Below are positions 36,510 to 47,346 of a DNA stretch of 58,319 bases, piece after piece. The notes beneath the pieces were generated by a model, which did no database searches, was not told the origin of the DNA, and saw only the letters and a list, made by a program, of their open reading frames with translations. The translations under genes and the position numbers were made by a program. Every line of letters begins with the position of its first letter. The stretch's first letter is position 1. This DNA is from Methyloversatilis sp. GTDB lineage: Bacteria > Pseudomonadota > Gammaproteobacteria > Burkholderiales > Rhodocyclaceae. The stretch lies in the NCBI GenBank assembly GCA_017984755.1, contig JAGNYW010000016.1, positions 1 through 58,319 of the forward strand. Reading direction: 5' to 3'.

Positions 36510-37649
36510 TCAGGCAGTCCTTGTCCGCTCCTCCATCATCTTCACGAACTTGTCGAACAGGTAAGCCACATCATGCGGGCCCGGGCTTGCTTCAGGATGC
36601 CCCTGGAAACAGAAGGCCGGGCGATCCATCCAGGCCATGCCCTGAAGACTTCCGTCGAACAGCGAAGTGTGCGTAACGCGAACGTTGGCCGGAAGGGTAT
36701 TTCCATCCACTGCAAAGCCATGATTCTGGCTCGTGATCAGCACGCGACCGGAATCCAGATCCTTGACCGGATGGTTGGCGCCATGGTGGCCGAATTTCAT
36801 CTTCAGTGTTCTGGCACCTGCGGCCAAGCCCATCAGCTGGTGACCGAGGCAGATGCCGAACGTCGGCAACTTGCGGTCGAGAAAGGTACGTATGGAGGAG
36901 ACAGCGTAATCGCAGGGTTCGGGGTCGCCCGGTCCATTGGACAGGAAAACCCCGTCCGGATTCATGGCGAGCACGTCGGCGGCCGGCGTCTGCGCCGGCA
37001 CGACCGTGATGCGACAACCGCGACTGACCAGCATGCGCAGGATGTTGTGCTTCACGCCGAAGTCGTAGGCAACGACGTGGCGGGTGGCGGGAACGTCCTT
37101 CGCGAAGCCGCTGCCGAGCTGCCACTCGCCTTCGGTCCACTCATAGGGCGCGGTGGCGCTGACGACCTTGGCGAGATCCATCCCCGCGAGACCTTCGAAG
37201 CCGCGGGCAAGTGACAGGGCTTCGGCCACATCGACCCGCCCAGCCATCAGGCACGCGCCCTGGGCACCTTTATGCCGGAGCAGACGAGTGAGTCGGCGGG
37301 TATCGATGTTGGCGATGCCGGCCACGCCCTGATCCCGCAAGTATGCGTCAAGCGTCTGGTGGCTGCGGAAGTTGGAAGCCCGCAGGGGAAGATCGCGAAT
37401 GACCAGACCGGCAGCAAAAATCCGGCCCGCCTCGACGTCTTCCATGTTGATACCGGTATTGCCGATGTGCGGATAGGTCAGCGTGACGATCTGCCGGGTA
37501 TAGCTCGGGTCGGTCAGGATTTCCTGATAGCCGGTCATCGCGGTGTTGAACACCACCTCTCCGGTGGTGACCGTTTCCGCCCCGATGCTTTTGCCGTGAA
37601 AGACCGATCCATCGGCGAGTGCGAGCAGCGCGGGCGCGTAGGCGGACAC
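36510..37649 (-). CDS. carA: Carbamoyl-phosphate synthase small subunit (glutaminase)
   Basis: Hydrolyses glutamine and channels ammonia to CarB. 379 residues. Class I amidotransferase triad: Cys in [11 protein letters not shown], His and Glu in [13 protein letters not shown]; the N-terminal domain shows the typical [18 protein letters not shown] and [17 protein letters not shown]. The start is GTG 37649, with AGGAG seven bases upstream; earlier in-frame codons lie in the leader and lack homology. First gene of carA-carB-greA. Confidence 0.97.
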   Translation of the reverse strand: MSAYAPALLALADGSVFHGKSIGAETVTTGEVVFNTAMTGYQEILTDPSYTRQIVTLTYPHIGNTGINMEDVEAGRIFAAGLVIRDLPLRASNFRSHQTLDAYLRDQGVAGIANIDTRRLTRLLRHKGAQGACLMAGRVDVAEALSLARGFEGLAGMDLAKVVSATAPYEWTEGEWQLGSGFAKDVPATRHVVAYDFGVKHNILRMLVSRGCRITVVPAQTPAADVLAMNPDGVFLSNGPGDPEPCDYAVSSIRTFLDRKLPTFGICLGHQLMGLAAGARTLKMKFGHHGANHPVKDLDSGRVLITSQNHGFAVDGNTLPANVRVTHTSLFDGSLQGMAWMDRPAFCFQGHPEASPGPHDVAYLFDKFVKMMEERTRTA

Positions 37650-37709
37650 GTAGTAACTCCTGAATTCAGATCGGGGAACAGCAGCGCGCACAAGCGCCAC
37701 ATATGCGAA

Positions 37710-37738
37710 GCGGGAGACGTCGCTTCGGACGCTCCCGC
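37710..37738 (-). promoter_or_regulatory. Stem-loop in the carA leader
   Basis: On the minus strand GCGGGAG-CGTC-loop-GACG-T-CTCCCGC, a nearly perfect 11-bp stem, lies just downstream of the expected transcription start and about 60 bp before the carA ribosome-binding site. No T-run follows. It could stabilise the mRNA or take part in pyrimidine/arginine control; this is inference. Confidence 0.5.
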
Positions 37739-37749
37739 TAATGGTTCGA

Positions 37750-37779
37750 ATTATACCTTGCCACTGGTGCGCTGCGCAA
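37750..37779 (-). promoter_or_regulatory. Sigma-70 promoter of carA-carB-greA
   Basis: TTGCGC at 37779-37774, an 18-bp spacer, and a perfect TATAAT at 37755-37750. The expected start of transcription is about 95 bp before the carA GTG. Confidence 0.75.
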
Positions 37780-37808
37780 TTTTGCTCGGTACAACCCAAG
37801 CCTACAGG

Positions 37809-40391
37809 TCAGATGGAGCTCGTCAAGCCCGTGCGTGCGGCCGCCATCGCATCGACGAGCAACGCAAGCTGCGCGTCGATCTGCCTCTGCTGATCGGCGA
37901 AGCCGGATACCGCGCCCGCCCGTGCGCTGTCCTCGAGTCTGGCAACCAGCTGTTCGGACGACGCAGCGCCGAACACCGACAGGGAACCACGCAGCCGATG
38001 ACAGATCCGCGCGACGCCGGCGCTGTCCTGCGACTGGGCACATGCACCCAAGTCACGACGCAGGACCGGCAGTTCGTTGCTGAATACGTCGATCACGCGC
38101 AGCACCATTTCGCGATCACCCTCAAGCGTCTCCAGCGTGTGCTCGACATCGAACACTTTGAGTTGCGCGCTGTCCTGCCGCGCCATCATGGCCTCGACAT
38201 CGGTGCTCACCGCGAAGGCATCGGTATCGGATCGGGACAGGACGCGTTCGATGGTCGCGAGAAGCTCGTCCGCCTTGACCGGCTTGCTTACATAGTCATC
38301 CATGCCCTCTTCCAGGCACAGTTCGCGATCACCCTTCATCGCATTCGCCGTCATCGCAACGATGGGCAGATGCTGGACGTTATCCGAATCCACCACCCAC
38401 GACCGACGTTGCTCGCGCGCACGGATGGCGCGCGTTGCCTCGATGCCGCCCATGACCGGCATCTGAACGTCCATCAGCACCAGATCGAAGTCCTGACGCT
38501 CGATCAGATCGAGCGCCTCCTGCCCATTGGACGCCACGGTCACACGATAGCCGGCACGTTCGAGCGTGCGCACGGCAACCAGTTGATTCACCGGGTTGTC
38601 CTCTGCAAGCAGTATGTATCTGCTCCGGTCCTCACCCACTCCTTCTTGTGCAAGCGACCGCTCTATGTCGAGGTCACCGATGGCGAGCGAAAAATCGTCG
38701 AGCTCCGGCACCGCCCCTTCCGGATGATTCCTGAGCGCATCGCCCAGAGCGGCCGCCAGTTCGTTTGCGGAAAACGGCTTGAGCAGGCGACCACGCACAC
38801 CGAGTGCGCGCGCATGCGCATTGTCTGCAGCCTGATTCGGGCCGCTGAACATCATCACGACCCGGTTCAGGCGATTCGGACCCTCACAGAAGGCGGATAT
38901 GAAATCGAAGGCATCCGTGTCCGGCAGCGTTCGATCGACGAGCAGGATATCGAAAGGCCGACCTGCTTCGTGCGCCTGCTTCAGTGCCTGCCGCGCGGCA
39001 TGAACCGAGCCGACTGCGAGGGATGAGGCTCCCATGTCGCCCAGCATCGCCGCCACGACACCCCGCGACGGCAGGTGATCCTCAATCAGCAATACGCGTC
39101 GTTGAGTGAAACGCCCGAAGTTGGGTGACAGCGTCGCCTGTTCGATCACCTCGCTGCGCAAGGTGAAATGAAAAGTGGAGCCCTGTCCGGGCGCACTTTC
39201 GAGCCAGAGCCGCCCTCCCATGAGGGCAACGAGGCGATTGCATATCGCGAGCCCGAGCCCCGTACCGCCGAAGCGCCGGGTGGTAGAGGTATCTGCCTGC
39301 GCGAAGGCCTCGAACACCAGCGCCTGCTTGGCCGAATCGATGCCAAGGCCGGTATCACGCACCCAAAGATGCAACTCGACCTGCTCGCCGCTCGCCGCGG
39401 GCATCCCGACCGTCTCGCAGCCGATCTCAATTTCGCCGCGTGCAGTGAACTTGACCGCATTCCCGACGAGATTTACGAGGATCTGGCGCAGACGTCCCGG
39501 ATCACCGCGCAGCCTGCCGGGCAGATCCGGCGACATTCGGCAGTAGAGTTCCAGGCCCTTCTGCTGCGCACTGATCGCAAGACCGCGTGCAGCCTCGCCG
39601 ACAACGTCCCCGATCGAGTACTCGACCTGTTCGATGGCCAGCTTGCCGGCCTCGATCTTGGAAAAGTCGAGAATGTCGTTGATGATGACCAGCAGCGCAT
39701 CGGCCGATGTCTTGATGGCCTGGACATACTCACGCTGCTCGGTATCCAGTTCGGTGCTCAGCATCAACTCGGACATGCCCATGATGCCGTTCATCGGCGT
39801 ACGTATTTCATGGCTCATGTTGGCGAGGAAGTCGCTCTTCGCGCGACTTGCTGCCTCGGCCTTTTCCTTCGCCAGCAAAAGCTCCACCTCGGCCTGACGG
39901 CGCGCATCGAGCTGCCCAAGGTGACCTGATACCCGAACCACGCGTCCGCGCTCGTCCCGCTCGATCGATCCGGACTCGAGGCGCACCCAGACCATCTGCC
40001 CGTCCGCGCGGCGGACGCGGCAATCCATGGACGCGCTGTTTGCCATGCTCACGAGCCGGTCCTCGAACCACTGATCAAAGACCGGAACATCGTCAACATG
40101 CACGACATCGCGCCATACGGGCAGGAAATCCGGCAATTCCGAAAGCCCGAACCCCAGTACCTGCTTGAATTCCGGCGGGACTGTGAAGCGGGAACTGGAA
40201 GGAATCCACTCCCACTCGTAGCGCGACGCGTCGGTCGCGTCGTCCGATTCGAGAAGACGATCGATCAGTTGGAGCGCCTGCGCCATATCTGCCGGAGACG
40301 GTGCCCCGGCGAGCCACGTGGCGACGTCCTTCTCTTCTAAGGAAGCAAGGCCCACGTGTTGCAGCAACAGGGAAGAAAGCGCTGGATGCAT
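37809..40391 (-). CDS. Hybrid sensor histidine kinase (PAS-HisKA-HATPase-REC-REC-Hpt)
   Basis: 860 residues, no transmembrane helix, so cytosolic sensing is likely. Order: N-terminal region; PAS-like domain ~60-165; short coiled coil; HisKA with phospho-His194 ([10 protein letters not shown]); HATPase_c with N-box Asn311 and G-boxes DTGLG (346-350) and GGTGLGLAI (375-383); REC1 with Asp486 and Lys538; REC2 with Asp641 ([11 protein letters not shown]) and Lys703; Hpt with His798 (CHRLRGS). This is a BarA-like phosphorelay architecture. REC1 has a shorter acidic pocket (IEDH) and RTLP after the Asp, so it is somewhat divergent. No response-regulator gene is adjacent; the partner must be elsewhere. 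ATG 40391 is only 2 bases from AGGAG, which is unusually close. Confidence 0.94.
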   Translation of the reverse strand: MHPALSSLLLQHVGLASLEEKDVATWLAGAPSPADMAQALQLIDRLLESDDATDASRYEWEWIPSSSRFTVPPEFKQVLGFGLSELPDFLPVWRDVVHVDDVPVFDQWFEDRLVSMANSASMDCRVRRADGQMVWVRLESGSIERDERGRVVRVSGHLGQLDARRQAEVELLLAKEKAEAASRAKSDFLANMSHEIRTPMNGIMGMSELMLSTELDTEQREYVQAIKTSADALLVIINDILDFSKIEAGKLAIEQVEYSIGDVVGEAARGLAISAQQKGLELYCRMSPDLPGRLRGDPGRLRQILVNLVGNAVKFTARGEIEIGCETVGMPAASGEQVELHLWVRDTGLGIDSAKQALVFEAFAQADTSTTRRFGGTGLGLAICNRLVALMGGRLWLESAPGQGSTFHFTLRSEVIEQATLSPNFGRFTQRRVLLIEDHLPSRGVVAAMLGDMGASSLAVGSVHAARQALKQAHEAGRPFDILLVDRTLPDTDAFDFISAFCEGPNRLNRVVMMFSGPNQAADNAHARALGVRGRLLKPFSANELAAALGDALRNHPEGAVPELDDFSLAIGDLDIERSLAQEGVGEDRSRYILLAEDNPVNQLVAVRTLERAGYRVTVASNGQEALDLIERQDFDLVLMDVQMPVMGGIEATRAIRAREQRRSWVVDSDNVQHLPIVAMTANAMKGDRELCLEEGMDDYVSKPVKADELLATIERVLSRSDTDAFAVSTDVEAMMARQDSAQLKVFDVEHTLETLEGDREMVLRVIDVFSNELPVLRRDLGACAQSQDSAGVARICHRLRGSLSVFGAASSEQLVARLEDSARAGAVSGFADQQRQIDAQLALLVDAMAAARTGLTSSI

Positions 40392-40487
40392 GGCTCCTGA
40401 ATCAGAATACGTAAGCGTGTGGTGATCACCTTAACGGCCGCATCAGGTGCCGCTTAAGCAAGCGCGCTCCGGATCGAGGCCGAACGA

Positions 40488-41294
40488 TCAGCGCAGGCCG
40501 AGCACGTCCTGCATGTCATACAGTCCCTGCCCTCGATCGACCAGCCAGCGTGCCGCGCGCAGACTGCCCAGCGCGTAAGGCATGCGGCTCGCCGACTTGT
40601 GCGTGATTTCGATGCGCTCGCCTATGCCGGCAAACAGCACCGTGTGGTCGCCGACGATGTCGCCGCCACGAATCGTCGAAAACCCGATCGTGCTTTCGGC
40701 TCGCTCGCCGGTATGGCCCTCGCGGCCGTAAATTGCGCATTCGGCCAGCGATCGGCCCAGCGCATCCGCGACGACCTCGCCCATGCGCAGCGCAGTGCCG
40801 GAAGGCGCATCGACCTTCATCCTGTGGTGAGCTTCGATCACCTCGACGTCGTAACCGCTGTCGAGAATGCGTGCAGCCACATCAAGCAGACGGAATACGG
40901 CATTCACGCCCACGGCCATGTTCGGTGCCAGCACGATGGCCAGATCACGGGACGCTTCCGCGATGCGTGCGCGCTGAGTTTCGCTGAAGCCCGTGGTGCC
41001 GATGATCATCTTGACGCCGTGCCGGGCACAGATGTCCAGATGGGCGAGCGTCGCTTCCGGGCGCGTGAAATCGATCAGGAAGTCCGCGTCGGCAAGGGCC
41101 GCATCGGCATCAGCGCTGATCTGCACTCCGGTCCTGACACCGAGAAAAGAGCCTGCGTCTTCTCCGATGGCGGCTGCATCAGCGCGATCCAGCGCTGCGA
41201 CCAGCACTGCAGCGCTGTCCCGTGTGGTTGCCTCGATCAGCATGCGGCCCATGCGGCCGGATGCCCCGGCGATCGCGATGCGCATCGGTGCCAT
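40488..41294 (-). CDS. dapB: 4-hydroxy-tetrahydrodipicolinate reductase
   Basis: Reduces the DapA product with NAD(P)H on the way to lysine and diaminopimelate. 268 residues; nucleotide-binding [14 protein letters not shown] at the N terminus, active-site [15 protein letters not shown] near residue 155-170. ATG 41294 is used; ATG 41285 is possible. 43 bp downstream of bamE on the same strand; the kinase gene follows after 96 bp that contain a 10-bp palindrome (40421-40430). Confidence 0.96.
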   Translation of the reverse strand: MAPMRIAIAGASGRMGRMLIEATTRDSAAVLVAALDRADAAAIGEDAGSFLGVRTGVQISADADAALADADFLIDFTRPEATLAHLDICARHGVKMIIGTTGFSETQRARIAEASRDLAIVLAPNMAVGVNAVFRLLDVAARILDSGYDVEVIEAHHRMKVDAPSGTALRMGEVVADALGRSLAECAIYGREGHTGERAESTIGFSTIRGGDIVGDHTVLFAGIGERIEITHKSASRMPYALGSLRAARWLVDRGQGLYDMQDVLGLR

Positions 41295-41337
41295 GAAATC
41301 CCCTCAGAAATTGGGTGCGCCTGGGCGCGGGAAAAGA

Positions 41338-41790
41338 TCAGCGCTCGGCGGGAGCGGCAACTTCGCGCAGATCGATGGTTCGGGTGCGCGGCGCTTCGGG
41401 CTGCTCAAGCTCACCCGCCTCGGCGGCGACCACGTCGCCGCCGAGGCTGACCAGCCGGTCATTTTCGAAATAGACTATCAACCGGCGCTGCTGGGTATCT
41501 TCCGGGCTGTTGCCCGGACGATGGTAGTAGAGATAATCCCAGCGGTCGGGGTGAAAGACATCCGACAGCATCGGAGTTCCGAGCACGAAGCGAACCTGAT
41601 CGCGCGTCATGCCGGCCTTGAGCTGGGCGGCCATTTCCTGCGTAACCAGATTGCCCTGACGGATGTCGATGCGGAAAGGGTTGAGCCGGCTTGTCACGTC
41701 AAGTGCAGACGGAACGCTGCTGCAACCCGCAAGCAGTGGAATCAACGCGATACAGGAGCGGCGGACAGTTGCAAGGGAAGCGAAGGACAT
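41338..41790 (-). CDS. bamE: Outer membrane protein assembly factor BamE (lipoprotein)
   Basis: Component of the BAM complex that inserts beta-barrel proteins. 150 residues; lipoprotein signal with lipobox LLAG-Cys23, then RIDIRQGNLVTQEMAAQLKAGMTRDQVRFVLGTPMLSDVFHPDRWDYLYY, the SmpA/OmlA fold. I prefer ATG 41790 (MSFASLATVRRSC) because it gives a normal n-region; the frame is open to 41832. Divergent from fur, as in many proteobacteria; a TATAAT promoter is 70 bp upstream. Confidence 0.94.
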   Translation of the reverse strand: MSFASLATVRRSCIALIPLLAGCSSVPSALDVTSRLNPFRIDIRQGNLVTQEMAAQLKAGMTRDQVRFVLGTPMLSDVFHPDRWDYLYYHRPGNSPEDTQQRRLIVYFENDRLVSLGGDVVAAEAGELEQPEAPRTRTIDLREVAAPAER

Positions 41791-41859
41791 CGCGGGGCTG
41801 GGCTCGGGTGAAGGTCGGTTGGCGCGCGGCACAGCGCCGGTCCAGACACGAAAGTCTAT

Positions 41860-41887
41860 ATTATAGCGAGCTTGCTACTGCCGTCAG
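41860..41887 (-). promoter_or_regulatory. bamE promoter in the bamE-fur divergent region
   Basis: Minus strand CTGACG (41887-41882), 16-bp spacer, TATAAT (41865-41860). The same AT-rich patch, TATATTATAG on the plus strand, gives a possible fur -10 (TATATT/TATTAT at ~41857-41864). No clear Fur box is visible here. Confidence 0.6.
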
Positions 41888-41896
41888 CCTTACCCC

Positions 41897-42340
41897 ATGA
41901 ACGCAAACTCGCACAATCTGAAAAACATCGGACTCAAGGCCACCCTGCCCCGGCTCAAGATACTCGAGCTGTTCCAGCGTGCCGATGTGCGTCACATGAG
42001 TGCGGAAGACGTCTACAAGGCGCTGCTGCAGGAAGACATGGACATCGGTCTGGCGACCGTTTATCGCGTACTGACGCAGTTCGAGCACGCCGGTCTGCTG
42101 GAAAGGCACTTTTTCGAATCTGGCAAGGCGATGTTCGAACTCAACGAGGGGCATCATCACGATCACCTCGTCTGCATTCAGTGCGGCAAGGTGGAAGAGT
42201 TCTACGATGCCGAAATCGAGCGCCGTCAGGTCAAGGTCGCGAAGGAGCACGGATTCACCGTTCATGACCATGCCTTGACGATTTTCGCTGACTGCATCAA
42301 CGATGCATGCCCGAACAAGCGGAAATCGCAGCGCGGCTGA
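41897..42340 (+). CDS. fur: Ferric uptake regulator Fur
   Basis: Iron-responsive repressor. 147 residues: winged helix ([15 protein letters not shown]; recognition helix [20 protein letters not shown]), the [17 protein letters not shown] metal/dimerisation block with a structural-zinc CxxC, and a second Cys pair in CINDAC. Start ATG 41897; no clear ribosome-binding site. Located between divergent bamE and convergent recN. Confidence 0.97.
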   Translation: MNANSHNLKNIGLKATLPRLKILELFQRADVRHMSAEDVYKALLQEDMDIGLATVYRVLTQFEHAGLLERHFFESGKAMFELNEGHHHDHLVCIQCGKVEEFYDAEIERRQVKVAKEHGFTVHDHALTIFADCINDACPNKRKSQRG

Positions 42341-42412
42341 GAACACGCTCACCCGGGTCGCAGCATCACATACCCGGGAAGTTGCGCGAGGACGTCGGTG
42401 GTCCTGGCTGCG

Positions 42413-44077
42413 CTAGGTTGAGATCGCGCCGAGCATTTCCCTTGCATGGGCGCGGGTAGTGTCCGTGATGACCTCGCCACCCAGCATGCGGGCAATCTCC
42501 TCGATGCGCGCAGGCTCATCGAGCGAAGTGACGGCACTCACCGTCTGCCCCGCCTCACTGCGTTTCGCAATCGACCACTGCCAGTCTGCCTGGGCTGCCA
42601 CCTGCGGCAGATGAGTCACGCACAGCACCTGACGCGCTGCGCCCAGACGCGCCAGCTGACGTCCGACGACTTCGGCGACACGGCCGCCGATCCCCACGTC
42701 GACTTCATCGAACACGAGTGTCGGGGTGCCGCTGCGCGCGCTGGCGATGACCTGAATTGCCAGTCCGATGCGCGAAAGCTCACCGCCTGACGCCACCTTC
42801 GACAATGGGGCAAGTGGTTGTCCGGGGTTGGCCGCCACATTGAATTCAATGTCTTCCAGCCCGGTCGAGCAGGGTGCGTCCAGCGGGCGCAGCGCGACCT
42901 CGAAGCGTCCACCCTGCATCGCCAGTTCGGACATCGCAAGCGTCACGGCCTCCGACAGTTGCGCTGCGACAGGCTTGCGTGCGGCGGACAACGCACGCGC
43001 AGCATCGAGATATGCCGCAAGCGCATCGTCGCGGGATTGCTGGAGCTGCGCCGGATCCGATTCAGCTGCCAGCCTGTCGAGCTGTGAGTGGCTGTCGGCC
43101 AGCAGGCGAGGCAGTTCGTCGGGATCACAGCGGTATTTGCGTGCGGCAGCCAGAACGGCGGCAATGCGATCGTCGGCGCGCGCCAGAGCAGCCGGATCGG
43201 CATCGATACGGTGCGCATACGCGCGGAGGGAACGGGCTGCTTCCCGAACCTGCGCCGCAGCCGATTCGACAAGACCGGAACATTCGGCGAGGAATGCGTC
43301 ATAGCCCTGCAGACGACCGAGAAGCACGGCGATCTGCGACAGCTGGATGTCGAGCGAAACCTCGCCCTCCTCCATCAGAGCCAGGGCCTGCGCACTGCCC
43401 TCGAGCAGCTGCGTCACGTGGGCCAGTCTGCCGTGTTCCTGCTGCAGCTCGGCCCAGGCCGTCGGCTCGAAGCCCAGCGCCAGGAGCTCTTCGACCTGCC
43501 ACTGCAGGCGTTCGCGTTCCCGCGCGGCGCTGTCGCTGTCGCGCAATGCACGCTGCAGCGCCGCTTCGCAGGCCTGCCAATCTCGGTAGCAACGAGCCAC
43601 GCCGGCCACCTGCGGGCCCAGACCGGCGTGCTGATCGAACAGTTCGCGCTGTGCCGATTCACGCATCAGCGCCTGATGCGCGTGCTGCCCATGGATGTCG
43701 ACCAGCAGCGTCCCGAGTTCGCGCAATTGCGACATGTTGGCCGGAACGCCACCGATGTAGCCGCGCGACCGGCCATTCGAATCGATCATGCGGCGAATCA
43801 GGATCAGGTTGCCATCGGTTTCGAAATCGTGACTCGCGAGCCAGTCCAGCGCAGGACTTCCGGACGGCGGCGAAAACTCTGCCGACAGTTCCGCGCGCTC
43901 GCGACCCGAACGTACGACCGATGCGTCGGCACGTGCCCCCAGCAGCAACCCGAGTGCGTCGACCAGAATCGACTTGCCGGCGCCCGTTTCGCCGGTCAAT
44001 GCACCGAAACCCGACGCGAAATCGAGTTCCAGCCGGTCAACGAGAATGAAATCACGGATGAAAAGACGTTCGAGCAT
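42413..44077 (-). CDS. recN: DNA repair protein RecN
   Basis: SMC-like ATPase acting in double-strand break repair. 554 residues: Walker A GETGAGKS at ~29-36, central coiled coil (~150-370) with the usual Arg/Glu/Ala composition, ABC signature LSRIGLAIQV and Walker B TLVFDEVDVGIGG, D-loop after VGRQLARLG. No LexA box is evident in the 10-bp gap to nadK, so it is cotranscribed with nadK. Confidence 0.96.
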   Translation of the reverse strand: MLERLFIRDFILVDRLELDFASGFGALTGETGAGKSILVDALGLLLGARADASVVRSGRERAELSAEFSPPSGSPALDWLASHDFETDGNLILIRRMIDSNGRSRGYIGGVPANMSQLRELGTLLVDIHGQHAHQALMRESAQRELFDQHAGLGPQVAGVARCYRDWQACEAALQRALRDSDSAARERERLQWQVEELLALGFEPTAWAELQQEHGRLAHVTQLLEGSAQALALMEEGEVSLDIQLSQIAVLLGRLQGYDAFLAECSGLVESAAAQVREAARSLRAYAHRIDADPAALARADDRIAAVLAAARKYRCDPDELPRLLADSHSQLDRLAAESDPAQLQQSRDDALAAYLDAARALSAARKPVAAQLSEAVTLAMSELAMQGGRFEVALRPLDAPCSTGLEDIEFNVAANPGQPLAPLSKVASGGELSRIGLAIQVIASARSGTPTLVFDEVDVGIGGRVAEVVGRQLARLGAARQVLCVTHLPQVAAQADWQWSIAKRSEAGQTVSAVTSLDEPARIEEIARMLGGEVITDTTRAHAREMLGAIST

Positions 44078-44087
44078 GAAGCGGGAA

Positions 44088-44978
44088 TCAGGCTTCCTTG
44101 GGCGCTTCGCTCCAGCGCAGCTTCTCGCGCAGCATCGCGAAGTAGCTGTATCCGGGCGGATGCATCAGTGTCACATGGTAGGGCGATCGTTCGATGCGCA
44201 GACCGTCGTCACCCTGCAGGTTGAAGTGCTCCTGACCATCGAAATGCGCCCGTGCATCGTGACGCGCAAAAAGACGGATGTTCAGAACCGATGTATCGCC
44301 CAGCGCAATGGGGCGGGACGACAGCGCATGCGGACACAAGGGCACTATCAGCATGCCGCCGAGAGAAGGATGGACGATGGGTCCGTTGGCTGACAGCGAA
44401 TAGGCGGTCGAACCGGTGGGGGTCGCGATGATCAGGCCGTCCGAGCGTTGACTGTATACAAACTCGTCGTCCACCCTGACTTCGAACTCGATCATGCGTC
44501 CGAGATCGCCTTTCGACAGCACCACGTCATTCAGCGCCAGCGCCGAAAAAACCATTTCTCCGTCACGCAGCACGCTGGCCTGCAACAATGCACGGCGTTC
44601 CGGTCGGAACTGCCCCTGCATCAGCGATTCCATTGCAGACAGCATGGTCGAGCGCGCGACGTCGGTCAGAAAGCCGAGGCGTCCCTGATTGACGCCGACC
44701 AGCGGCACATCGTGCGGCGCGAGCTTGCGCGCCGCGCTGATCAGCGAGCCATCACCGCCGATGATGACGGCCAGATCGCCAGACCGGCCGATTTCATCGA
44801 AATCCGCCACCTCGAAACCGCCGTCGGACAGTACACCCGAGGACTCCTGCTCGATCAGCACCCGACGACCCGACGACTGCATCCAGTGCGCAAGAGTTCT
44901 AAGGGACTCACCCACTTCCGCGCTCTGGTACTTGCCGATCAGGGCGACGCAGCCGAAAGCCGGAGGATTGTTTTTCAT
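44088..44978 (-). CDS. nadK: NAD kinase
   Basis: Phosphorylates NAD to NADP. 296 residues from ATG 44978 ([19 protein letters not shown]). The GGDGS catalytic motif ([14 protein letters not shown]), the NDVVL region and the C-terminal-half [20 protein letters not shown] Gly-rich block are all present. First gene of nadK-recN, divergent from hrcA. Confidence 0.97.
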   Translation of the reverse strand: MKNNPPAFGCVALIGKYQSAEVGESLRTLAHWMQSSGRRVLIEQESSGVLSDGGFEVADFDEIGRSGDLAVIIGGDGSLISAARKLAPHDVPLVGVNQGRLGFLTDVARSTMLSAMESLMQGQFRPERRALLQASVLRDGEMVFSALALNDVVLSKGDLGRMIEFEVRVDDEFVYSQRSDGLIIATPTGSTAYSLSANGPIVHPSLGGMLIVPLCPHALSSRPIALGDTSVLNIRLFARHDARAHFDGQEHFNLQGDDGLRIERSPYHVTLMHPPGYSYFAMLREKLRWSEAPKEA

Positions 44979-45116
44979 CGCACAATTAAACCACAAAGCC
45001 CGCACACGACCGCGCACCTCACGGCGCTGCCGCTGGCTGTGTCAATATCCGGGGCCACGCAGGCACGGCCGTGCTCTAGAATCAGGCTGCGAAAGCGCAT
45101 TCAACCCCGCGAAGTC

Positions 45117-46136
45117 ATGCTCGAAGACCGCTCCAGACTGCTGCTGAAGACCCTTGTGGAACGCTATATCGCCGACGGCCAGCCGATCGGTTCCCGCACC
45201 CTGTCCAAGTACTCGGGGCTGGATCTGTCGCCGGCGACGATACGCAATGTCATGTCCGACCTGGAAGAACTGGGCTTCATCACGAGCCCGCACACTTCCG
45301 CCGGACGCGTTCCCACGCCTCGCGGATACCGCTTCTTCGTGGACAGCCTGCTGTCGGTGCAACCGCTGGAGCCCGGTCAGATCAGCGAACTGAAGGGTGA
45401 GCTGCGTCCGGCCGATCCGCGCCTGCTGGTCGGTCAGGCATCCCAGCTGCTGTCGCAGCTGACGCGCTTTGCCGGCATTGTTGTCGCTCCCCGCCGGCAA
45501 CTTGCGCGTATCCGGCAGATCGAGTTTCTGGGCCTGTCCGACAAGCGCATCCTGCTGATCATCGTGACCGAGCAAGGTGAAGTTCAGAATCGCATCCTGC
45601 TGACGGAGCGCAACTTCTCGCCATCCGAATTGGTCAGCGCAGCGAATTTCCTGAACCAGCACTACGTCGGCTTCGATTTCGAGGAAATTCGCGGCCGCCT
45701 GCATGAGGAACTGAAGCAGCTGCACGGCGATCTAACGTCGCTGATGGCGGCCGCCCTGCAGGCCGGGAACGAAGCTTTTTCCGGCGACAAGGGGCAATAC
45801 GTCATTTCGGGCGAACGCAACCTGCTCGCCGTCGATGATCTGGCGTCGAACATGTCGCGCCTGCGCGAGCTGTTTTCGCTGTTCGACCAGCGCACCCAGC
45901 TGGCCAGTCTTCTCGACCTGTCGCAGCGGGCGGACGGTGTGCAGCTCTTCATTGGCGGGGAGTCGGGGCTGGCACCGCTGGACGAATGCAGTGTCGTGAC
46001 CGCACCCTACGAGGTTCAGGGTCAGGTGGTGGGCAGCGTGGGCGTCATCGGACCAACCCGCATGGCCTACGAACGTGTCATTCCGATCGTGGACGTGACC
46101 GCAAAGCTGCTATCGAGCGCGCTCAGCCAGACCTGA
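45117..46136 (+). CDS. hrcA: Heat-inducible transcription repressor HrcA
   Basis: Represses genes with CIRCE operators (usually groE), with GroEL as corepressor. 339 residues from ATG 45117: winged-helix N terminus ([50 protein letters not shown]) and the GAF-like dimerisation part. The frame opens far upstream in antisense to nadK but has no homology there. A TAGAAT -10-like element is at 45077-45082 without a good -35. No CIRCE inverted repeat is present in this window, so its targets lie elsewhere. Confidence 0.96.
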   Translation: MLEDRSRLLLKTLVERYIADGQPIGSRTLSKYSGLDLSPATIRNVMSDLEELGFITSPHTSAGRVPTPRGYRFFVDSLLSVQPLEPGQISELKGELRPADPRLLVGQASQLLSQLTRFAGIVVAPRRQLARIRQIEFLGLSDKRILLIIVTEQGEVQNRILLTERNFSPSELVSAANFLNQHYVGFDFEEIRGRLHEELKQLHGDLTSLMAAALQAGNEAFSGDKGQYVISGERNLLAVDDLASNMSRLRELFSLFDQRTQLASLLDLSQRADGVQLFIGGESGLAPLDECSVVTAPYEVQGQVVGSVGVIGPTRMAYERVIPIVDVTAKLLSSALSQT

Positions 46137-46202
46137 TCCGGGCCGCTTCATCCGACCGAATTTTTCCGCGCGCTGCCAACGTCTAACGAACCGAGCTCGT
46201 CA

Positions 46203-47297
46203 ATGTCCCGATTCATCGCCGAACCGCCATACACCCATGGTCAGCCCGCACACACCGGCGTGCTGCTGGTCAATCTCGGTACCCCAGACAAGCCGGACGC
46301 CGCTTCGCTGCGGGTCTACCTGAAGCAGTTCCTGTCCGACGACCGCGTGGTGGAAATCCCGAAAAGGGTGTGGTGGTTCATCCTGAACGTGATCATTCTG
46401 AACGTGCGGCCCAAGCAATCCGCGGAGAAATACGCCCTGGTCTGGACAGATGAGGGTTCGCCCCTGCGCGTCCACACCGAACGGCAGGCAAAGCTGTTGC
46501 GCGGCTGGATGATCGCGCAGGGCAAACCTGATATCGACGTACGCAGCGCCATGCGCTACGGCAGCCCGTCAATCGGCGACACCATGCAGCAGATGAAGGC
46601 GGACGGCTGCACGCGAATTCTTCTGGTGCCCATGTATCCGCAAGGTGCCTCAAGTACCACGGGTTCGGTCATCGACGAGATGGCGCTCACATTGCTGCGC
46701 TGGCGAAACATCCCGGAGGTGCGCTATGTGCGGGCGTTCGCAGCAGACGCCGGTTACATCAAGGCACTGACCGCCAGCGTGCGTGATCACTGGACGAAAA
46801 ACGGACGGGCGGACAAGCTTGTGATGTCGTTCCACGGTGTTCCGCACTTTCACCTGGAGCAGGGCGACCCCTATCACTGCGAATGCCACAAGACCGGACG
46901 TCTGGTTGCCGAAGCGCTTGGCCTGACCCGCGAACAATACCTGGTCACCTTCCAGTCACGCTTCGGCAGGGCGCGCTGGCTCGAGCCCTACACCCAGCCG
47001 ACCCTGGAGAAACTGGCCACCGAAGGTCTGCAGAGCGTCGACGTGATCTGCCCCGGCTTTGTGGCGGACTGTCTGGAAACGCTGGAGGAGATTGCCGTCG
47101 AAAACCGCGACGCATTCATCGGCAAGGGCGGCAAGACCTTCAACTACATTCCCTGCCTCAACGAACGGCCGGACTGGATCGATGCACTCGGCCACATCGC
47201 CCAGCGCGAACTGGGTTACTGGTGGGATGAAGCCGGCCTGCCGGGCGATGGTCAGCTGCAGGCTCGGCGCGCGAAGGAACTGGGCGCGCCGAAATGA
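46203..47297 (+). CDS. hemH: Ferrochelatase
   Basis: Inserts Fe2+ into protoporphyrin IX, the last step of haem synthesis; peripheral membrane enzyme. 364 residues: GVLLVNLGTPDKPDAASLRVYL at the N terminus, catalytic His in VMSFHGVP, and the PGFVADCLETLEEIAVENR block with the conserved Glu. Follows hrcA by 66 bp. A strong terminator begins at its stop codon. Confidence 0.97.
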   Translation: MSRFIAEPPYTHGQPAHTGVLLVNLGTPDKPDAASLRVYLKQFLSDDRVVEIPKRVWWFILNVIILNVRPKQSAEKYALVWTDEGSPLRVHTERQAKLLRGWMIAQGKPDIDVRSAMRYGSPSIGDTMQQMKADGCTRILLVPMYPQGASSTTGSVIDEMALTLLRWRNIPEVRYVRAFAADAGYIKALTASVRDHWTKNGRADKLVMSFHGVPHFHLEQGDPYHCECHKTGRLVAEALGLTREQYLVTFQSRFGRARWLEPYTQPTLEKLATEGLQSVDVICPGFVADCLETLEEIAVENRDAFIGKGGKTFNYIPCLNERPDWIDALGHIAQRELGYWWDEAGLPGDGQLQARRAKELGAPK

Positions 47298-47324
47298 AAA
47301 AAGCGACCATCTGGTCGCTTTTTT
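47297..47324. terminator. Bidirectional rho-independent terminator after hemH
   Basis: AGCGACCA (47302-47309), loop TC, TGGTCGCT (47312-47319), flanked by six A on the left and T-run on the right, so it can act on both strands. It separates hemH from the convergent AP2-domain gene. Confidence 0.93.
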
Positions 47325-47346
47325 CATTTTCAGGATACGGCTGCAG

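Noticed and set aside
40421-40430. Palindrome GGTGATCACC upstream of the hybrid kinase
   Set aside because: A single 10-bp palindrome without a second copy or a matching known operator; insufficient for a call.
42351-42379. Two CCCGGG copies between fur and recN
   Set aside because: Short self-complementary words common in GC-rich DNA; no T-run and no extended stem.
44448-45116. Long plus-strand extension of hrcA (223 extra codons) antisense to nadK
   Set aside because: HrcA homology begins exactly at ATG 45117; the extension has antisense-type composition and overlaps the nadK coding region.
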